In this document: piece after piece, positions 12,994 to 24,131 of the stretch
How positions within the stretch are numbered: the first letter of the stretch is position 1
How the letters are laid out: every line of letters starts with the position of its first letter
Origin: Icerya purchasi
Taxonomy: Eukaryota; Arthropoda; Insecta; Hemiptera; Monophlebidae
Length of the DNA: 64,000 bases
Assembly: GCA_039619475.1 (NCBI GenBank)
Contig: CM077115.1
Coordinates: 28,843,083 to 28,907,082 of the forward strand
Reading direction: 5' to 3'
Program-made: the position numbers and the translations under genes
Notes under the pieces: generated by a model
What the model saw: the letters and a program-made list of their open reading frames with translations, nothing else
Told to the model about the DNA's origin: nothing
Databases searched by the model: none

Positions 12994-14561
12994 ACATTTT
13001 TATTTATTAGGAAATTAATAGTCTACTTTTTAATGTCTAAAATTAACGTTTAAAATTTATAAGTTGTAGTTTATTAATTTATAGTTTTGTAATACACCAT
13101 GAATTTGGGGCTGTGTTTTCGAAACATGTCGATGATTAATTTTTTATTTATATTTTCCAATAAAGTTTAATTGTATGTTTGTTCAAAATAATATTTTCTT
13201 TCAATTTATCATAATTTTAGCATCCTTCATTCAATTACATTAACCATTAAAAAAAATAAATACTGAGAATCACAAGTTCTTCCATTAAAAAAATTTGTCT
13301 AAATTTGTTTATTTTTCAAAAAATAACAGGTATATTAAAATATATAATAAACCTTTTTATAAAATCAGACAAAGAAAAAATATGATACAGGAGGCAGAAA
13401 AATAAGTATTAGTGTGTGTAAAATATTTACATTTAGTCACTGCAACAGTTATTTATTTTTATACAGATATAAGAAGTATAAAATGTTTCAATTAAAGAAA
13501 TATTACAAAAAGTTAAATTAAAAGAATAAAAATAGTACACAACCAAATGTAATTGTGACACTGATTATTTAAAAAGCGTAATAAAATATATAATTCAACA
13601 ATATTATATCAAGAAATAGTTATTAAAAGTAATATTGCATATAAAATGAAAGCATTTAAAGAGAATGTATAAAATAAATCAAAATAATCAACACAGGTGA
13701 AATTGCTCATCATTGTAATAAAAGAGAAAACAAAAAAAATAGAAAATCCGAAGTATAACAAAAATTTGTATGGGCGATATAAAAATTTACTAATCGTATA
13801 AAATTATTTTTGAAAGTGTTGTGTGCTCTATTTTTAATATACTACAATTTGAATATTAACGCCCTCTGTATTATTTACATTTACCACTGTTTTTTTTGTG
13901 TCATGATAGATCTGCCATGCATTTAGTAGCTCCCGATAACTGTGGGCATGGTAATGGCCTGTAGTAGTATATGAAATCGTTGACCTTTGTTTATTAGTTG
14001 TTGTACAACCTCTCTTCTTAAATAATAAATATCTAAATTTACAGCTAGAGTTAATGACATTTTACATAATTCTATTTGAAAATCAGCCAAATTGGATAAG
14101 TTAATTATATTAAATATTAAATGTACATTATACTCTGTATCGCTGTAATATTTTCTGCATCTGAATGAGAACATATATTACATAACTTGAAATAATTCAT
14201 TTCTTCATTTAAATATTCTAATAGTTCTTTAGTTTCAGCGATACTTGTGTTAATACAAACATCTATAACAATTTTACATTTTTCGCAGTTAATTTGAAAA
14301 GTAACTGATGGATCATGAAATATTTTTTTACAGAGTGTATCAACAGGCTAGGCTGTACCACTGAAAACAATGAAATATTATGTGGCATTAATTCTCCATT
14401 TCGATATTTAAGTAAAATTTTTGCCCGTTTTCTATAAGTTTGAGTTGTGACACCACCGCGTAAAAGTGTGTACACAAGGTCATATAAAGCGTTATTTTCT
14501 TTTTTTCTAACCACGGATCTTTCGTATTGTGCGCTATCGCAATAACATACAGCTACAATTT

Positions 14562-14934
14562 CTTCTTCTTCTTATAGTGCCATACTCAGCTTCTGAGCAT
14601 CGGCGACTACCTATTCGTACATCTCAGCCATACAGATATAGGTAGTGTACTAGGCAATTTTAATATGCAACGCGAGTGACACGCGCAAGACTACATTCGG
14701 AACTGATCGTAGCCGCTTGTTATCACGCTACGAGTGCAGTCCCGTGTGTGTCTGCTATGTACTGACCTAGCGCGCATATGATGTTGTACGTGGTGGTTCG
14801 CCATTGGCTTCCACATGATTATTAGCGATTATTTATTTAATTCTTGTAATAAGTTCTATCGTCACCCGGGATCGAACTTGTGACCTCTGTAATGGAAGCC
14901 AAGCGCTCTAGCAACTAGGCTATCACGACGACTT
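14562..14934 (-). mobile_element. tRNA-derived SINE with 11-bp target duplication
   Basis: Minus-strand head has a tRNA-like A box (GATAGCCTAGTTGCTAGAGC, about 14900-14925) and a B box (AGTTCGATCCC, about 14870-14880), as in RNA polymerase III promoters. A unique body follows, and the tail is an AAG microsatellite at 14562-14577. The duplication AGCTACAATTT flanks it at 14551-14561 and 14935-14945, showing target-primed insertion. It sits inside the gene remnant of the long-TIR element, so it is younger than that element. SINEs encode no protein and depend on a partner LINE. Confidence 0.9.
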
Positions 14935-15681
14935 AGCTACAATTTAAATAACTGAATCAAATGTGCATGTGTTTGATAACACAAAATTCCCTTCTAGTAA
15001 CCATATAGATTTAAAAGATGACCTTGATCGATTTTTTATTAATCTTATTGTCTTGGATCAGTTCATGAAAATATATTTCTGTGCAAGATTTCTCTTTTTT
15101 TAGTTAAATATTTGGATTTTCTTTTTTTAGGACTTTTTGATTGAATGATTCACCAATTTTCTTCTATTTTTTTCTCATCGCTTATTAAAGGCATTTGAAA
15201 ACAATTAACTTCCTGATTTACATTTTTTGAAGAATGTTCAACATTTGATTTTGAATATGTGCATAAAAGTTCCTTCTTTTTTGGAATAAGTGGCAGTGTT
15301 ATTTTTTAAGTTTCTGATCACAAGATATTACTTTTACAATACCCGCACTTAATTTAACATTAAATAATTTCATAGAACCATTTATTGATAAAATACGTAA
15401 CTTTAAAAAATTATCTAATCTCAATGGTCTATCGGCTTGCATTAGAACTATTACAAGATGTTTTTTCATTAATAACTTTATCCATTTTTTTTTTAAATCT
15501 GTAAATTTTCTTTTCTTCGTGGGTTTAAAATTTTTAAAATGTCCTTGATATGTATAACTGAATATAGCTACAGAATTCAATACTGGTTTTGTTGGAAGAA
15601 TACCTTTTAATTTGCTTTTACATAAAGTGCAAACAGCAATTAAAACACAATAATTTAACCGATCTTGATATATTTTTGCTC

Positions 15682-15728
15682 TTTTATACACTAGGAAACA
15701 AGGAAGTCTTGTTTCCTAGTGTATAAAA
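15682..15728. repeat. Perfect 21-bp hairpin with 5-base loop
   Basis: Arms TTTTATACACTAGGAAACAAG and its exact inverse flank the loop GAAGT, inside the long-TIR element just upstream of a minus-strand ORF. Confidence 0.9.
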
Positions 15729-16678
15729 TATTTATGGAATAAATTAGTCCGTAAATGAGACTTTAAAATATTGTAACGTTTTACCTTAGTGATACCTGTT
15801 CTCTTCTCATTGTAAATAATATCACGATATTGTACGCTGCTCCACTATTCAGCAGTTATTTGGAATCACTGTATTTATTGTTCAAACTCATTGTTAAATT
15901 TATTTTTGTCGTAGTTATTTGCAATATTAATTTTAATGTATCCATATATTTTTCCTCATTTTCTAAATCATCAGTTGCAGAAGATTCACTACATTCTTCA
16001 TGTTTTTTGTCGTCTACAGTTACCTCTATCTGTTGTATATCTTCAAAAATACTGATACCTAATTTTGTTAACATACCATTTCTATTACATTTACCATAGT
16101 ATACAGTGATTTTGGTGAAATTTCGTAATTTAATTCTTTATATACGGCGTTCCAAACAAGGTTTGATAGTCCAATGCAGACTTTTTCTTGGTCAAATATA
16201 TTCTGTAGATGTTTTTTAATTTCATCAGTAATTTTATTCAGGGATACCTTTAAGTGAAGTGGCATAATTACTATGATACTGGAAATATCCTATATTTATA
16301 ACTTCTTTTGAATTTTGAGATGCAAATAATTTTATAAACTTTTGTATAACATATACTATTTGAACAATTTTAACGAGGATGAATCTATTGAGGGTTATAA
16401 AATCTTTTTGTTTTTAATTCGAGTGGATTTATTAAAAAATTTTTTGTCTTTGAAAGCTGCACTAATGCAGATAGTTATAGGCTATGTTCCATTTACAAAG
16501 ATAAAATATTCAGTGAGAAATTATATATTTCAAATATTACTGATTATTTTTGTACTCGATTTTATGATTTTCCGCGTCATAATGTTTAAATTTCATACTT
16601 TGTAAAATTCAATTTAATATTTATAATATGTCTTATTAAAATTTTACAAAATCAAAATATTATATGTATTTAAAAAAT

Positions 16679-17246
16679 GTGAATAATCAATAGCTTTTTA
16701 AGTGATGTTTGTTTCGATTTTTGTATTAAACGATTATTTTACAATAAACTAATACTCCAGCAACTTCATCAGCCACTTTTTATTAATTTTGTTAGATAAA
16801 ATTTTAACAACTCCCCAACTATTTTTCTTCCATATTGTGGGGGATAGGGATGTGCATAAACGATGAAAGTTTGTGCACATTTCTGCACAAACGAAGCACA
16901 AACGGATGCACTATATTTTGCAAAAAAATATTAATGTGTGGGGGGGGGCAACGTTTTAACAGCACCCCCAATATCGCGGGATAGGGATGTGCACAAACGA
17001 TGAAAGTTTGTGCACATTTCTGCACAAACGATGCATAAACGATTGCACTATATTTTGATAAAAAATTTCAAAGTGGGGGGGCCAACGTTTCAACAGCCCC
17101 CCCAACTGTTTTTCTTTAATATCTCGGGATAGGAATGTGCACAAACGATGGAACTTTGTGCACATTTCTGCACAAACGATACACAAACGATTGCACTATA
17201 TATGGAAAAAAAAATATTAAATTGGGGGGGCTGTTGAAATGGACCC
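16679..17246 (-). repeat. Right terminal inverted repeat, three tandem units
   Basis: Inverse of the left arm but about 140 bp longer. Units lie at about 16839-16969, 16970-17106 and 17107-17246, each containing TTTGTGCACATTTCTGCACA and ending in a G- or C-run. Confidence 0.85.
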
Positions 17247-17255
17247 CAATTATAT

Positions 17256-17354
17256 ATTGCATGTCCTAGAGTTGGTAAATCGGACAGTCTCTTTATCTTC
17301 ATAGACAATGGAAGAACAAAAAATATTCTACACCCACAAGCATTGTTAAATTAA
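17256..17354 (+). pseudogene. Helitron helicase remnant, 3' end
   Basis: Just after the long-TIR element the frame reads IACPRVGKSDSLFIF, then NGRTKNILHPQALLN and TAA at 17352-17354. This matches the C-terminal YVACSRVG motif and end of Helitron helicases. Together with SHGQLY at the left junction it proves that both pieces are one interrupted gene. Confidence 0.88.
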
Positions 17355-17396
17355 ACTTAATTATACATATAAATATATGCAATACATATGTACACA

Positions 17397-17449
17397 CATA
17401 TATATATATATATATATGTGTGTATGTGTGTGTGTGTGTGTGTGTGTGA
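17397..17449. repeat. AT then GT dinucleotide microsatellite
   Basis: A run of AT repeats passes into GT repeats, directly after the Helitron coding end. Confidence 0.9.
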
Positions 17450-17663
17450 TAACATCATAGTAACATTTTGTTTGACATGATTTTGGTGAAAGGTTGTTGG
17501 AATGACAAAGAACCATGGCTTGAAATGCCGAATGAAAATTTGATCTATTTGACAACGCTGTAAGTTTATTTCTCAAATTCATTGGCTGAAGTGCGGCTCA
17601 GTGAACCTGGCCCCTCTCAATTTTTTTTTTTCGATTAATTAATTTTTTTCTTTCTTAATCAAT

Positions 17664-18649
17664 TGTTCGTCGTTTGTTCTTCATTGTTCGACCATTAAAA
17701 TTATTTGTTTGTTCGTTGTTTATTTATTATTTATTAAACAATTATTTGTCTTTAGGTTAGCCCTCCTTAATACAGATTTTTACTTTTTACCTCCTTAATT
17801 GATGGATTTTAACGAATTATTGATTGTTCGATCATTATTAGCAATTGTTGGATTATAAATATTTCACATTTATTAATTATTTAATATTTTTCATTAATTA
17901 AAGTGCGGACCCTCCACTCGTTGTGCATACGCACATTGTCTGTATGTCATCGCCAATTTTTAAATGATAAGCGCGGGTTTATTGATGATATTATTATGTA
18001 AATTTATATTTGAAAATTTATGTCATTAATTTCATCTAAAAAATTATTATTCTTCTGAGATAATTACAAATTCCGCGAGGGGTCTTATTACACGCCTACA
18101 ATTACTAAAATATCTATTTTTAATAAGTTAGAAATAGAAAAATTTCAGATTTTATAACAGAACAAAAACTAATGGATGCATGGATCCTTTATTGGAACTT
18201 GTAGAGTATCATTGGTGTGTATAAATATTACTGATTGTTTATTATATTAAAAGAGCATTTTTTTGGTGAAAATTATGGATGATAGAGGTACCTCTACCCT
18301 CCTTAGTGAAAATGAGCAATAAGTTATTCATGAGGACGTATAAACAACTAAGGCTGTATTACAACAGTATTCATGTGCGCATGCACAATAAAGAGAGGAG
18401 GGGCCCGCACTTTAATTAATGAAAAATATTAAATAATTAGTAAATATGAAATATTTAAGATCCAACAATTACTAATAATGAACGAACAATCAATAATTCG
18501 TTAAAATCCATCAATTAAGGAGGTAAAAAGTAAAAATCTGTAGTAAGGAGGGCTAAACTAAAGACAAATAATTGTTTAATAAATAATAAATAAACAACGA
18601 ACAAACAAATAATTTTATTGGTCAAATAATGAAGAACAAACGACGAACA
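17664..18649. mobile_element. Foldback element with ~280-bp inverted arms
   Basis: The left arm 17664-17955 (TTCGTCGTTTGTTCTTC to GTGCATACGCACAT) is the inverse of the right arm 18375-18649, with a loop of about 420 bp. Arms share TTCATTAATTAAAGTGCGG and AATTGATGGATTTTAACGAA. No ORF is present. The right arm directly abuts the broken piggyBac-like frame. Confidence 0.8.
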
Positions 18650-18679
18650 GTGACAATTTCGTGTTTTTTTTGTTCGTTT

Positions 18680-19227
18680 GTAGATCGATCGATATTTTTG
18701 TCAAAAAGGCATTGATGATATCAGAATAACTGATTTATTCTGGCTTGGGACATAGGAAACGAGCGTACAGTTCTTTTGAAATCCAAATAGAGAGCTATTT
18801 ACTTCCCGAAATTTATGTGGTAAAAATTCCTTATGAATTTCAGGCTTATTTTATCTCAAGGTGCAAATAAACGTTAATTTTTTTCAAATAAAAGATCATG
18901 TACCAGTGGCACTGAACCAAACTAATTATCAGCAGTTATATTCCGATTTGTACCCCCGATGGGTTGCACTAATCGTAATACAACATCTTCGGGTTTGTTA
19001 CTTTTTCTGTAAGGACCGTCCAGTTGAATGCCAACGTAAATTTCTAAATTTTCATCACTTATTATTTCATTTTCTTCATCTATGCTGCATACATCATTAT
19101 AAAATATTTCTCTTTCTACAACATCCTCTTCAATTTCTTCCTCACCTGCTAAGCCAAGAATTTCTTCCGAATCAGAATCAGATGACTCCTTTAACCACTT
19201 GCGTACTTTATCAAGTGTGTAACTCAT
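18680..19227 (-). pseudogene. piggyBac-like transposase remnant
   Basis: A methionine at 19227 opens MSYTLDKVRKWLKESSDSDS, an acidic N-terminus typical of piggyBac transposases. The frame then jumps to PYRKSNKPEDVVLRLVQPI and GGTNRNITADN, where a stop replaces the conserved tryptophan of the NWF motif. In shifted frames FGSVPLVHDLLFEKN, SSLFGFQKN and TLVSYVPS follow, as in the second half of the catalytic domain. The first catalytic aspartates are missing through internal deletion and the C-terminus is cut near the foldback arm. The element is non-functional; its terminal repeats were not identified. Confidence 0.8.
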
Positions 19228-19950
19228 ATTTTGTATTAGAATAAGAAAAAACACAAAAAGAACGTATTAAAACAGGGTGAGATCTGCTCCTCACCGCGAT
19301 CCGGGTTACTGTGTTTTTTGCAATGATTAAAAAAAACAGAATTCAAGTACAAAAAATGATAAGAAAAAATATAGAATAACTCAAAAACTTATATAATCTA
19401 TTTACCAAGCGACTAGAAAAATAATAATACGATAAAACACATGTATAACTTCACGCGGCTTTGCCAAAATTATGGTAACATTTGATGCGTAATAAGAAAA
19501 TACTAGCAATATTCGTTAACTCCTAACTATCACGTTACTGGTCGCGCGGACTACTATTGTAGACCATGGGAAAAAATTTAAATATTTTAAGAAGTACGTG
19601 GAAATTTTCCCTAAAAACAACGATATGTCATGTGTCAGACTCTAACAGGAAGGTAACAAAAACCTCATCACCCAAATCCACGCAACTTTAAAATAACTGA
19701 CAAAACAAAAGTGCTGGACTCCGTATTATATATTCTAGACGGTTTCTTGCCGCCCAGGGCAGTCGCTCACCTTTCAGTTGTAAATAAATTGTCACAGATA
19801 GAAGTTTAATTGTAATTTATGATCCAATTCCGATAAGTCAAACCGTTTCCTAGTTATTGTATAATTGAATATTTTTGACGTTTATGAACCATCTTATTAC
19901 GATTTCTTACATTATATGTGTACGAATCCCTAAAAATCGGTATAAATCTA

Positions 19951-20137
19951 CTTAAAAAAATTAAATTACTTTAGAAACAGGTTTTTTCGTGTATAACCTA
20001 TCTCATCAGCTAACTGCACAGAGTACACATTTCATTAAAAAGTATATAAATTGAATGTGTACTCTGTGTTGTTAGCTGATGATATAGGCCGAAAAAATAT
20101 ATATATTACCGAAGTAATTTGCTTTAATTTTTTAAAG
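19951..20137. mobile_element. Hairpin MITE, about 187 bp
   Basis: The core arms CATCAGCTAAC...CAGAGTACACATT and inverse AATGTGTACTCTG...GTTAGCTGATG are separated by about 17 bases. Weaker pairing extends outward to AAATTACTT/AAGTAATTT. It is almost one long hairpin and non-coding. Confidence 0.75.
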
Positions 20138-20299
20138 TAAAATTATACTGATTTTTGTTATTAGGGGAATAATGCCTTGCTGCAACGTGATTTACATTCG
20201 TTTCAATGTAATTAAAATACTTTTCATTTTGATTTTTGTACATGTATTGAATTTAATTCATTTTGAGCATTAATTTTAACTTAATAAAAAACCTGAATT

Positions 20300-20640
20300 T
20301 AATTCAGCTAAATATTACACGGAGAACTATTGCGTGAGTTGAGCGATATGAGGCCTGGTGTGATCTTGGTGATGGATGAAATTTTCGACGTTTTTTGGCC
20401 GTTTCCGCTGAGCATGTCTCCCTAAGGTTTTCAGGGCGCTAATATAGCACTCAACGTTAACCGTGGTCTTCGGGGTAGTTCTTCTTTCCAACGGTGTACT
20501 GTAATCTTGTGAACTCAGTGTTGCCGTCCCGTGCGCGCCACATTTCCCGAGCGTAAAAAGTTGGTAGGGTACCATCGGTATGTCTTTACGCAATCGGCCC
20601 GTACGGGCGTACCGTTTACGCTACCGCGCTGAAATTTTCA
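20300..20640 (-). pseudogene. mariner-like transposase fragment
   Basis: The minus frame contains TTVNVECYISALKTLGRHAQ and then HHQDHTRPHIAQ, matching the mariner block TVNxExYxxxLxxL and HHDNARPHTA that carries the second catalytic aspartate. The asparagine after D is changed and the frame ends soon after, so this is a truncated relic without recognisable ends. Confidence 0.75.
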
Positions 20641-20751
20641 CCATTTATGCAGAAAATTTCAGCCTTCACGATGATATGCTTGAATATTTTTTTTGATTTT
20701 TTTTTTTTTTTTTTTTTCGGGCGATGCGGTCATTTTTTGTACCAACGATTG

Positions 20752-20760
<9 letters not shown>

Positions 20761-20787
<27 letters not shown>
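20761..20787. repeat. AT dinucleotide microsatellite
   Basis: Pure alternating AT run, 27 bases. Confidence 0.95.
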
Positions 20788-20859
20788 ACTCTGCCCTTCG
20801 AGCCTCGCAAGGGGCAAGCCCTCTCAATCTGTAATTTTTTTTTCTTCTAAATTTCTCCT

Positions 20860-21691
20860 ACAAAAATCGTTTTCAATCGACTACATTATTCTTATTCATC
20901 TTTTTTTACTATTAAAAAAAAAAAAAAAAAGATCTTAGAAAATTATATAACACAGTATTTAATTTTTGTTAACTTACATAAATTAACGGGAGATAATCAT
21001 TTGAATAAAAAAGTAGCGAGGCATAATTATTTTTCACAAAAAACTAACGAAACACAATCAAGCGACAAAAAATGTAGCGTACCTCAGGCCCTAGGAATGA
21101 TATAGTCGTTAAAAAGAAATACATTTTATTCTGTCCTTTTATTTAGAGTTCTTGTTTATATGCAATAATCATGAAAAGTATTAAATCAATGTTAATAATT
21201 ATTTACTGTTTCTTATCGTACGAAATATTTTATCGTTGTGCATTTTCGAACCGATAAGGTTTTTAATAAAATGCGAATCAACTTTATAAGTCATATTTCG
21301 CGAACTGCCAAGGTTGTTTCGGTACTATATTGTCGTTTCAGGTTTAATCATGTTAGGAGTGTTTCGATGAGCCGAAACGTTGAGTACCTCAGAAAAGAGA
21401 AATAATTATTGGAAGACGATAAGATTATACCCTCACAAATGCTCACTAAAATATTGTTTCGCGCTTATTAGTTCATCGTGTTATTCAGACTAAAAAAAAA
21501 CAACGTAGTGTAAATCAAAATTAATTCTAAATTTAGTGAAATCAAAATTTGTACGGGGGGAAAACAAATAATTTATTATGATAAAACAATCGATCAATAA
21601 AACGTCGCCTGATCGTTTTGTAAATGAGGAATCGGTATCAATTTATGCGAAAATAAATCAAGGATATTGCAGCAGACTTCAAAGCTGGACA
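20860..21691. other. 3' flank of IFT172, no further gene seen
   Basis: Contains the candidate poly(A) signal at 21572-21577 and homopolymer runs. Confidence 0.5.
21572..21577 (-). terminator. Candidate polyadenylation signal of IFT172
   Basis: AATAAA on the minus strand (TTTATT on plus) about 115 bp downstream of the IFT172 stop. In sequence this AT-rich such hexamers are common by chance, so only its position supports it. Confidence 0.4.
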
Positions 21692-21994
21692 TTAGTGGAA
21701 AGAAAACGATGGTGGCGAACCGCACCAATCATTTATAAAGTGTATAACGTCTAGTATGGACGAGGTGGAAGGAGATGTTTTAGCGGCCATGATCAGTTTG
21801 ATCCAGTCTTCCTTATTTGCGTAATGCAATCCTTTCTTGAACTCGATAACGGTCGATTTGGAATTATTCGTGCTGTGTATGGCCGCAAGTACCGGCCAGC
21901 CGGTTACTACGCACGCTGGATACAAGCTTGTGCCACTTTTATTTATACACTGCATCGAACAACCGTATAGATTACGTTCGTCTACTGGTAAAAC
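21692..21994 (-). CDS. IFT172: IFT172 terminal exon n with stop codon
   Basis: The 303-bp last exon has acceptor TTCATTTCAG. It encodes [14 protein letters not shown], then [40 protein letters not shown] and ends [11 protein letters not shown] plus TAA at 21692-21694. This matches the very end of IFT172 in vertebrates. The [17 protein letters not shown] segment is more cysteine-rich than the human version. The 6.1-kb intron before it is the largest fully visible one. Confidence 0.96.
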   Translation of the reverse strand, partial: VLPVDERNLYGCSMQCINKSGTSLYPACVVTGWPVLAAIHSTNNSKSTVIEFKKGLHYANKEDWIKLIMAAKTSPSTSSILDVIHFINDWCGSPPSFSFH

Positions 21995-24052
21995 CTGAAA
22001 TGAAGAAAAAGACCATCGGTGATAACGAGTTAGTTTCGATTATCTATCAGTACGGTTCGTGTAATTCGCAAAGCTTCGTTATTATATAAATATTTCCCGC
22101 ATTGTTTTAGATTCAAAGACTGGTAAAGCTTTTTATTAGCGCCGCTAGTTCATTTTGCCTTTTTCGCTCGTATTGTTACACGAAAACGATAGTTCGTGCA
22201 TGGTTTCCAGTTTAATATCGATGTCTCTTAGTAATATACTAAACGTCTTGCAAATATTATATTAATAGATGTAAATTTGTAATTAAAAATTTTTAAACAC
22301 ATTTTAAATAATGCAAATTACAATTTTAAATTACTTTGTATAATTTTATCAGTAGGTTTGGTTTTTGGTCTTTTTATTTAAAATACACAATTACATCCGC
22401 ATAAATATTTTGATTTACTGGCTGCCACTTGAATTTCTAGCACATTAACGTATGTGCTGTATATTTCATGTTTAAATAATTTTTAAATTTATAACGACGT
22501 ATCCCTTTGGCGTGTTATAATTTTAAAATTCCATCTTCTATTTTACGTAATTTTTTTCGTTATTTCTAAAATGGCATTTTCTTATTTACTTACATTATTA
22601 TGTTGTCGTTAATTCTAAAATAGCGTCTTCTTCATTCGTACGTTTTATTGTTATTTAGATTTTAATCGGTTTATTTATTGTCGTTATTCACATTTTAAAT
22701 TAGTTAGAATTCAGACTGGAAAATAGCGCAGTAAATGAACGAACTAAAATCTTGGAAAAAATTAACTGGCGTCAGTAATGTGAACTTTTAGACAAATTTA
22801 CTCGACTATTTCCACTTTTTTTTTGTTTTTCCTATAGCCAGTAATTTATTCCGAATTGCAAATTTTGATATGTTTACTATAATTTATATATTACTAGCTG
22901 TTACCCACGACTCTGTCGTGATCTAATAAACAATTTCGCTCAACTAGAATACACAGCCATCATTTTGAAGAGGCTGAGTTATTCGCACGGTGATCTCCCA
23001 TAATTACACATTTAAGAGAACATCTTCTTCACTCATATCATCTTTCAACCCATTTTATTAAAATTAATTTCATTACTACTATAGCAAACTACAATAGTTG
23101 AGTAAGGATTTCAAATCTGAGTATAAATAACGTTCCCGGTAGCAAATATTAAAAATACATTTTCCAGTCTTGCTTTCTATTATCCACGATTTCGCCCGTG
23201 TGTATTAATACCCATTTAAATATCTGTACTTGGAAATTCATAAAAATTTTTTTGTTTCATCTGGAATTGTATTTATGTAGAGATCCTTTCTCTCTTTGGG
23301 AAACATGTTTATCGCTGTCTAACAAAAAATGGGCTTCACGTTTCACGTTTAGTTGAAGATGAACGATCTTTGTATAAACTATCTGTCATGATCTAATAAA
23401 AAGTTTCACACAACTAAACAGCACAAACAGCCATCATTTTGAAGAGACCGAGTTATTCACACGGCGATGTCCCATAATTACACTCGTATCTTCAACTGTC
23501 TCCGATTCGAGCATTTTATTAAAATTAATCTATTAACAAAATTAGTATAAATAACATTCCCCGTAGCAGATATTAAAAATTCTGTTGCATTCTCTGTAAA
23601 AAATAATAGAGAACACTACGTTTTTTAAACTCCCCGCAATGAGTACGGCAATTAGGCTAGGAGCGCGATCATGTCATGGAGGTTTGATGATTTTAGTAAT
23701 GCAAAAAGTAAAGTAACAGAACGTGGTGTATTTACTCGTGCCAGAAATTAATAAAACGTTATCTGGAGTTTATTATTTACCATAATAATCATTTTATCTA
23801 AATTTTTACGTTTAATTCGTATTTACCATGGTAATTAATTTATTTAAAATTTTATAAAAATGATCATTTTTTTATTTGCCCCATATGAATTTCTGCACCG
23901 CTGGTCGCATCATAACTTTTCGACTTTTCCGGTGAATTTTCCCAAAATTTTCTTTCAAACAAACCTTGTCCTGACAATTACGAACATAACAAAATTCAGC
24001 CAAATCGATCTAGCTATTCTCAAGTGATGATCAGTCGTACATGCGGCAATTG

Positions 24053-24131
<79 letters not shown>

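Larger units (their letters stand above)
13923..16265 (-). pseudogene. Decayed internal gene of the long-TIR element (putative transposase)
   Basis: Several minus-strand ORFs line up as fragments of one gene: MPLHLKVSLNKITDEIKKHL (from 16265), an acidic segment DDKKHEECSESSATDDLENE, a piece with CTLCKSKL and YTYQGHFKNF (about 15691-15299), RGGVTTQTYRKRAKILL (from 14514) and CRKYYSDTEYNVHL (from 14174). Frame breaks and the SINE at 14562-14934 separate them. The spaced CxxC and basic segments resemble a DNA-binding transposase N-terminus, and their position inside terminal repeats argues for a transposase. I did not recognise the family from conserved catalytic residues, so function is inferred from context. 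Confidence 0.5.
12566..17246. mobile_element. 4681-bp DNA transposon with long tandem-repeat inverted termini
   Basis: The left end starts GGGTCCATTTCAACAGCC and the right end is its inverse. The 9-bp target CAATTATAT is duplicated at 12557-12565 and 17247-17255; the pre-insertion site is given by the surrounding Helitron frame. Inverted repeats run about 12566-12993 and 16679-17246. They consist of roughly 135-bp units rich in TTTGTGCACATT/GCACAAACGAT words with G/C-run ends, two units on the left and three on the right. The interior carries broken ORFs on the minus strand (16265 down to 13923) and a SINE. A 9-bp duplication with long termini suits Mutator-like elements (including the Rehavkus/Phantom groups), but I did not see a diagnostic catalytic motif. 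Confidence 0.85.

Noticed and set aside
14868..14934. Functional tRNA gene
   Set aside because: A and B boxes are present, but the acceptor stem does not pair and the sequence continues into a SINE body with an AAG tail and target duplication.
16819..17308. Overlapping minus-strand ORFs with repeated CTKFHRLCTFLSRD-like peptides, also on plus at 12625-12855
   Set aside because: They are translations of the tandem units in the terminal inverted repeats.
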